Assembly: GCF_019039105.1 (NCBI RefSeq)
Contig: NZ_JAHPIV010000006.1
Span: 1 to 64,000 of the forward strand
Source of the DNA: Desertibacillus haloalkaliphilus
GTDB lineage: Bacteria > Bacillota > Bacilli > Bacillales > KJ1-10-99
DNA: 64,000 nucleotides
Direction of reading: 5' to 3'
A program made the position numbers and the translations under genes. The notes below the pieces were generated by a model. That model made no database searches. It worked only from the letters and a program-made list of their open reading frames with translations, and was not told the origin of the DNA. This document shows, one piece after another, positions 61,495 to 64,000 of the stretch. Position 1 is the first letter of the stretch; every line of letters starts with the position of its first letter.

Positions 61495-62451
61495 CTACTT
61501 CACAAGATATTTTTTTTGCTTTTTATGGTTCCTATAATGGTATATACTTTTTTTTATAAGAAACACTGGATTAAAAAAGCGCAAATCAAAGACTTCTATA
61601 TTATTATTTTTTAAAGTAACATATATGGAAAATATTTTTCTGAATCCCAGTCTATATTTAACTGCATTAATTATCATAGTACTCCCTCTAAGATTAAACA
61701 TTTCTAGCTCTTCCTTATTTAAATTTGCCTTTAAAAATTGACAATAATTTATATAAACCCTTAGCCTCGAATCGTATACTTCTAAGCTTGTATTTGTTGT
61801 TAAGGTGCCTCTACTTTTTGTAACACAATAAATTATATCTCTCGACACTTCAAACTTTTTCATGTAATAGCCTGCTTTTACAGAAAACATAACATCATTT
61901 GAAGCAATTACCTCGTCAAAATATATTTTATTATCTTTTATAAAGTCACTTCTAATCAATTTCGACCATGGAACAAAAAAACGATACCTTAATGATACCT
62001 CTGATTTATAGTCACCTTGTTCAAGGAAACTAGTAATTATTTTTTCTTTTTGCACATGTCTATCTGACTTATTGCCAGTATCAACTTCGACGCTTGTCGG
62101 ACTAAAGAAAACTATATCATTATCTGTAGAGAAATATGAAGATACAGTGTCGTAAAATCCATCAGTAAAAAAATCATCAGAATCTGCAAATAAAATCCAC
62201 TTTCCTTCAGCTATATCTAAACCAATATTCCGACAGACACCCGCTCCCTTTTGATCTGTATTGTTATTTGTAAAGAGAACATGATTATATTTATTATTTG
62301 ATATTAATGAATACAATTTATCAACTTCGAGGTTGCTTCTATCGTCTATAACAATAATCTGAATTTCTTCTTTTTGGGGGATAGAATCAAGTAACTTTTT
62401 TAGTGACCTCGGAGAATTGTAATGCGGGATTATTATGGAAAGATACACCAT
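61495..62451 (-). CDS. family 2 glycosyltransferase
   Basis: 318 aa, GT-A fold. Starts with LSIIIPHYNSPRSLKKLLD, has VIDDRSN, ADSDDFF (DxD-like metal site) and a C-terminal basic region. It transfers a sugar from a nucleotide donor to a growing repeat unit. The acceptor is unknown. Confidence 0.85.
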   Translation of the reverse strand: MVYLSIIIPHYNSPRSLKKLLDSIPQKEEIQIIVIDDRSNLEVDKLYSLISNNKYNHVLFTNNNTDQKGAGVCRNIGLDIAEGKWILFADSDDFFTDGFYDTVSSYFSTDNDIVFFSPTSVEVDTGNKSDRHVQKEKIITSFLEQGDYKSEVSLRYRFFVPWSKLIRSDFIKDNKIYFDEVIASNDVMFSVKAGYYMKKFEVSRDIIYCVTKSRGTLTTNTSLEVYDSRLRVYINYCQFLKANLNKEELEMFNLRGSTMIINAVKYRLGFRKIFSIYVTLKNNNIEVFDLRFFNPVFLIKKSIYHYRNHKKQKKYLVK

Positions 62452-62798
62452 ATATTATATCTCCTTCTTTAACCATTAATTAATTAATAATCCAAGTTTG
62501 CGTTTTTCAAAATATAATTTCAAACTCAAATGGTAGCACTATTATATTGCGAAGTACCTATTTAAAACTAGTACTATAACTAAAACTAAAAAAGTCCTTA
62601 TTATAGCTTAATAAGGAGCTTCAATGTCGCTTATCTTCTTCATGTCATCCTCAGTTGAAATTTCTATATGCTTTTAAATAAAATTAGTTAGCTAGTTTGG
62701 ATTATCTTGTAATAACATTAAAATAAAATCGATATTAGTTCAAACCTCTATTCAACATTAAGTAAGAACGGGAGTAACTAACTATTAAAGTTTTAAAA
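62452..62798. other. AT-rich gap with terminator
   Basis: About 350 bp without a gene. TCCTTATTA/TAATAAGGA at 62595-62617 with a T run on the minus strand terminates the upstream GT4 transcript. Confidence 0.6.
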
Positions 62799-63950
62799 TT
62801 ATTCTAAGAGACTTTTATATAGACTCCGATGCATCTCTATATTTCTGTTATATCCAAACTTTTCGTGATACCTATCATAAAATTTTTCCTTATGACTTTG
62901 TAATTCTTCCTCATTGATAAAAAGTTTTTCTATAATTTCAAATGCTTCTTCAGCAGTATCAAAAATATAATTTTTATTGCCTATCACTTCAGCTAAACCA
63001 TCTACATTTGTGCCGATTACTACATTTTTTCTAGCCATAGCTTCCACTGCAGTTCTACCAAATGATTCCCACTTTGAAGTTAGCAAGAAACAATCCATTG
63101 CATAGTATAGATCAGCTACTTCATTATTATTAAGGTTTATAAAGGCATTTATTTTCTTTTCTCCGACTAGTTCCTTTACTTTCCTTATATATTCTTTTGC
63201 TTCAGCATTATTAGCTTTAGAATTATCTGTTCCTAAAATTATCAAAAATCTTAATTTATCAATTTTACTTTTACACTTTTCTAATATCTCATAAGCTAGG
63301 GGCCAATTTTTTTGTTCACTATATCTACCACAAAGTCCAATGACAAAATCATTTGAATCAATTTTGTACTTTTCTTTGATTTCATCTCTTTTAGTAATAT
63401 CGTAATAATCATATTCCTTACCAGCAGTATTATATATAACTTTAAATTTCTCTTCGTATCTCCTGTATTTAGGAAATTGATTTGCGTAGTTAAGTTTATT
63501 CACTGAAGTTGTCGTAACTATTTTTTCAGCCTTTTGGACGATACTATTTATGGATAAATTCGTAATTTTTCCATACTTTCCATATACTCCTCGATCTGTA
63601 TAAACTATTTTTGTTTTTTTATCTATAGCTCCTACACTTAACAGAAAGTTAATAATAACCATTGTAGCCGGCATTTGAACATGAATTATTTGTGGATTAA
63701 TTTTACGTACTACATTCAGTATATCTTTTATCATGAGAAGAACTTTATAAAAGTTTTTCCTTCTTAAAACAAACTTATGATACTTATCCAAACTAATATG
63801 ATATTCACTGAATTTTCTTCCACTGGGTGTCACTATATATATATCATACTCTGAAACTAACCCTTCCATTAATACCTTCATAGATTGTTGGGCTCCACCA
63901 GCCTTCGTTATGTTAGTATCACTTAAATATAATATTTTAGGCTTATTCAT
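62799..63950 (-). CDS. family 4 glycosyltransferase
   Basis: 383 aa, GT-B fold. N-terminal KILYLSDTNITKAGGAQQSM, C-terminal GLCGRYSEQKNWPLAYEIL and the E-x7-E region SKWESFGRTAVEAMARK. The start ATG 63950 follows GGTGATAT. First gene of the minus-strand EPS cluster in the window; further genes probably lie upstream, outside it. Confidence 0.85.
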   Translation of the reverse strand: MNKPKILYLSDTNITKAGGAQQSMKVLMEGLVSEYDIYIVTPSGRKFSEYHISLDKYHKFVLRRKNFYKVLLMIKDILNVVRKINPQIIHVQMPATMVIINFLLSVGAIDKKTKIVYTDRGVYGKYGKITNLSINSIVQKAEKIVTTTSVNKLNYANQFPKYRRYEEKFKVIYNTAGKEYDYYDITKRDEIKEKYKIDSNDFVIGLCGRYSEQKNWPLAYEILEKCKSKIDKLRFLIILGTDNSKANNAEAKEYIRKVKELVGEKKINAFINLNNNEVADLYYAMDCFLLTSKWESFGRTAVEAMARKNVVIGTNVDGLAEVIGNKNYIFDTAEEAFEIIEKLFINEEELQSHKEKFYDRYHEKFGYNRNIEMHRSLYKSLLE

Positions 63951-64000
63951 ATATATCACCGCCCCCTCTATTTTTGTTGACAATAAGCGCTCTATATGAC

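Overview
The window looks like a chromosome segment of a low-GC, spore-forming, competence-capable Bacillaceae, possibly an alkaliphile or halophile because the exported proteins are strongly acidic. The signs are S-layer-homology (SLH) surface proteins, a ComK-type competence regulator, the small DUF1659/DUF2922/YvrJ gene trio, a LysM-Gmad2 spore-germination-type protein, GntR/YtrA-type regulation and catabolite-repression (cre) boxes. No rRNA, tRNA or CRISPR array is visible.

Layout. 0-5.6 kb: the end of an IS3-type element, two SLH proteins and a VanZ-like protein. 6-9.5 kb: an autoregulated permease/GntR/ATPase ABC operon, a lipoprotein and a second VanZ-like protein. 9.5-15.5 kb: small envelope proteins, an SLH-anchored amidase and the DUF1659/DUF2922/YvrJ genes. 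15.6-22 kb: coiled-coil protein, LysM-Gmad2 protein, amidinotransferase-fold hydrolase, a REP-associated tyrosine transposase (RAYT), a GntP permease, a type I toxin-antitoxin locus and a lipoprotein. 22-27 kb: a short SerA under a ZTP-type riboswitch, an M14 carboxypeptidase, an SDR and a zinc-ribbon/Yip1 protein. 27-35 kb: a TcaA/YvbJ-like protein, a glycoside locus (GH2 enzyme, GPH symporter, divergent AraC regulator) and a TSUP permease. 35-43 kb: a 52-bp tandem hairpin array, HtrA and its zinc-ribbon partner, a CAP/stalk-domain protein, a RipA-like membrane protein and an M14-SLH carboxypeptidase. 43.5-56 kb: an accessory region with NERD proteins, an AbiF-type abortive-infection gene plus a candidate ncRNA, comK, a PD-(D/E)XK-like protein, duplicated holin-like toxin loci, an XRE/ImmA/PIN module, a broken serine recombinase and an IS3-type transposase with a passenger gene. 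56-64 kb: an exopolysaccharide cluster read on the minus strand (two glycosyltransferases, pyruvyl transferase, flippase, nitroreductase-like protein, UDP-glucose dehydrogenase).

The most striking structure is not a gene. From 6.1 to 43.45 kb nearly every intergenic gap carries a REP-like element made of two 13-bp palindromes, GGTGCC(A/T)GGCACC. Their start-to-start distance is 21 bp in almost every case, with exceptions of 20 bp and 31 bp. The RAYT gene at 18.2-18.8 kb ends inside one of them. A second palindrome family (GGGGTCAGACCCC), a third hairpin repeat (CACACCATAC...GTGTG) and the 52-bp array share the same gaps. The canonical REP stops abruptly at 43.45 kb, which marks the accessory region as a likely later acquisition. 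The best candidates for a less-described system are this phased REP/RAYT set and the AbiF gene with its adjacent structured RNA.
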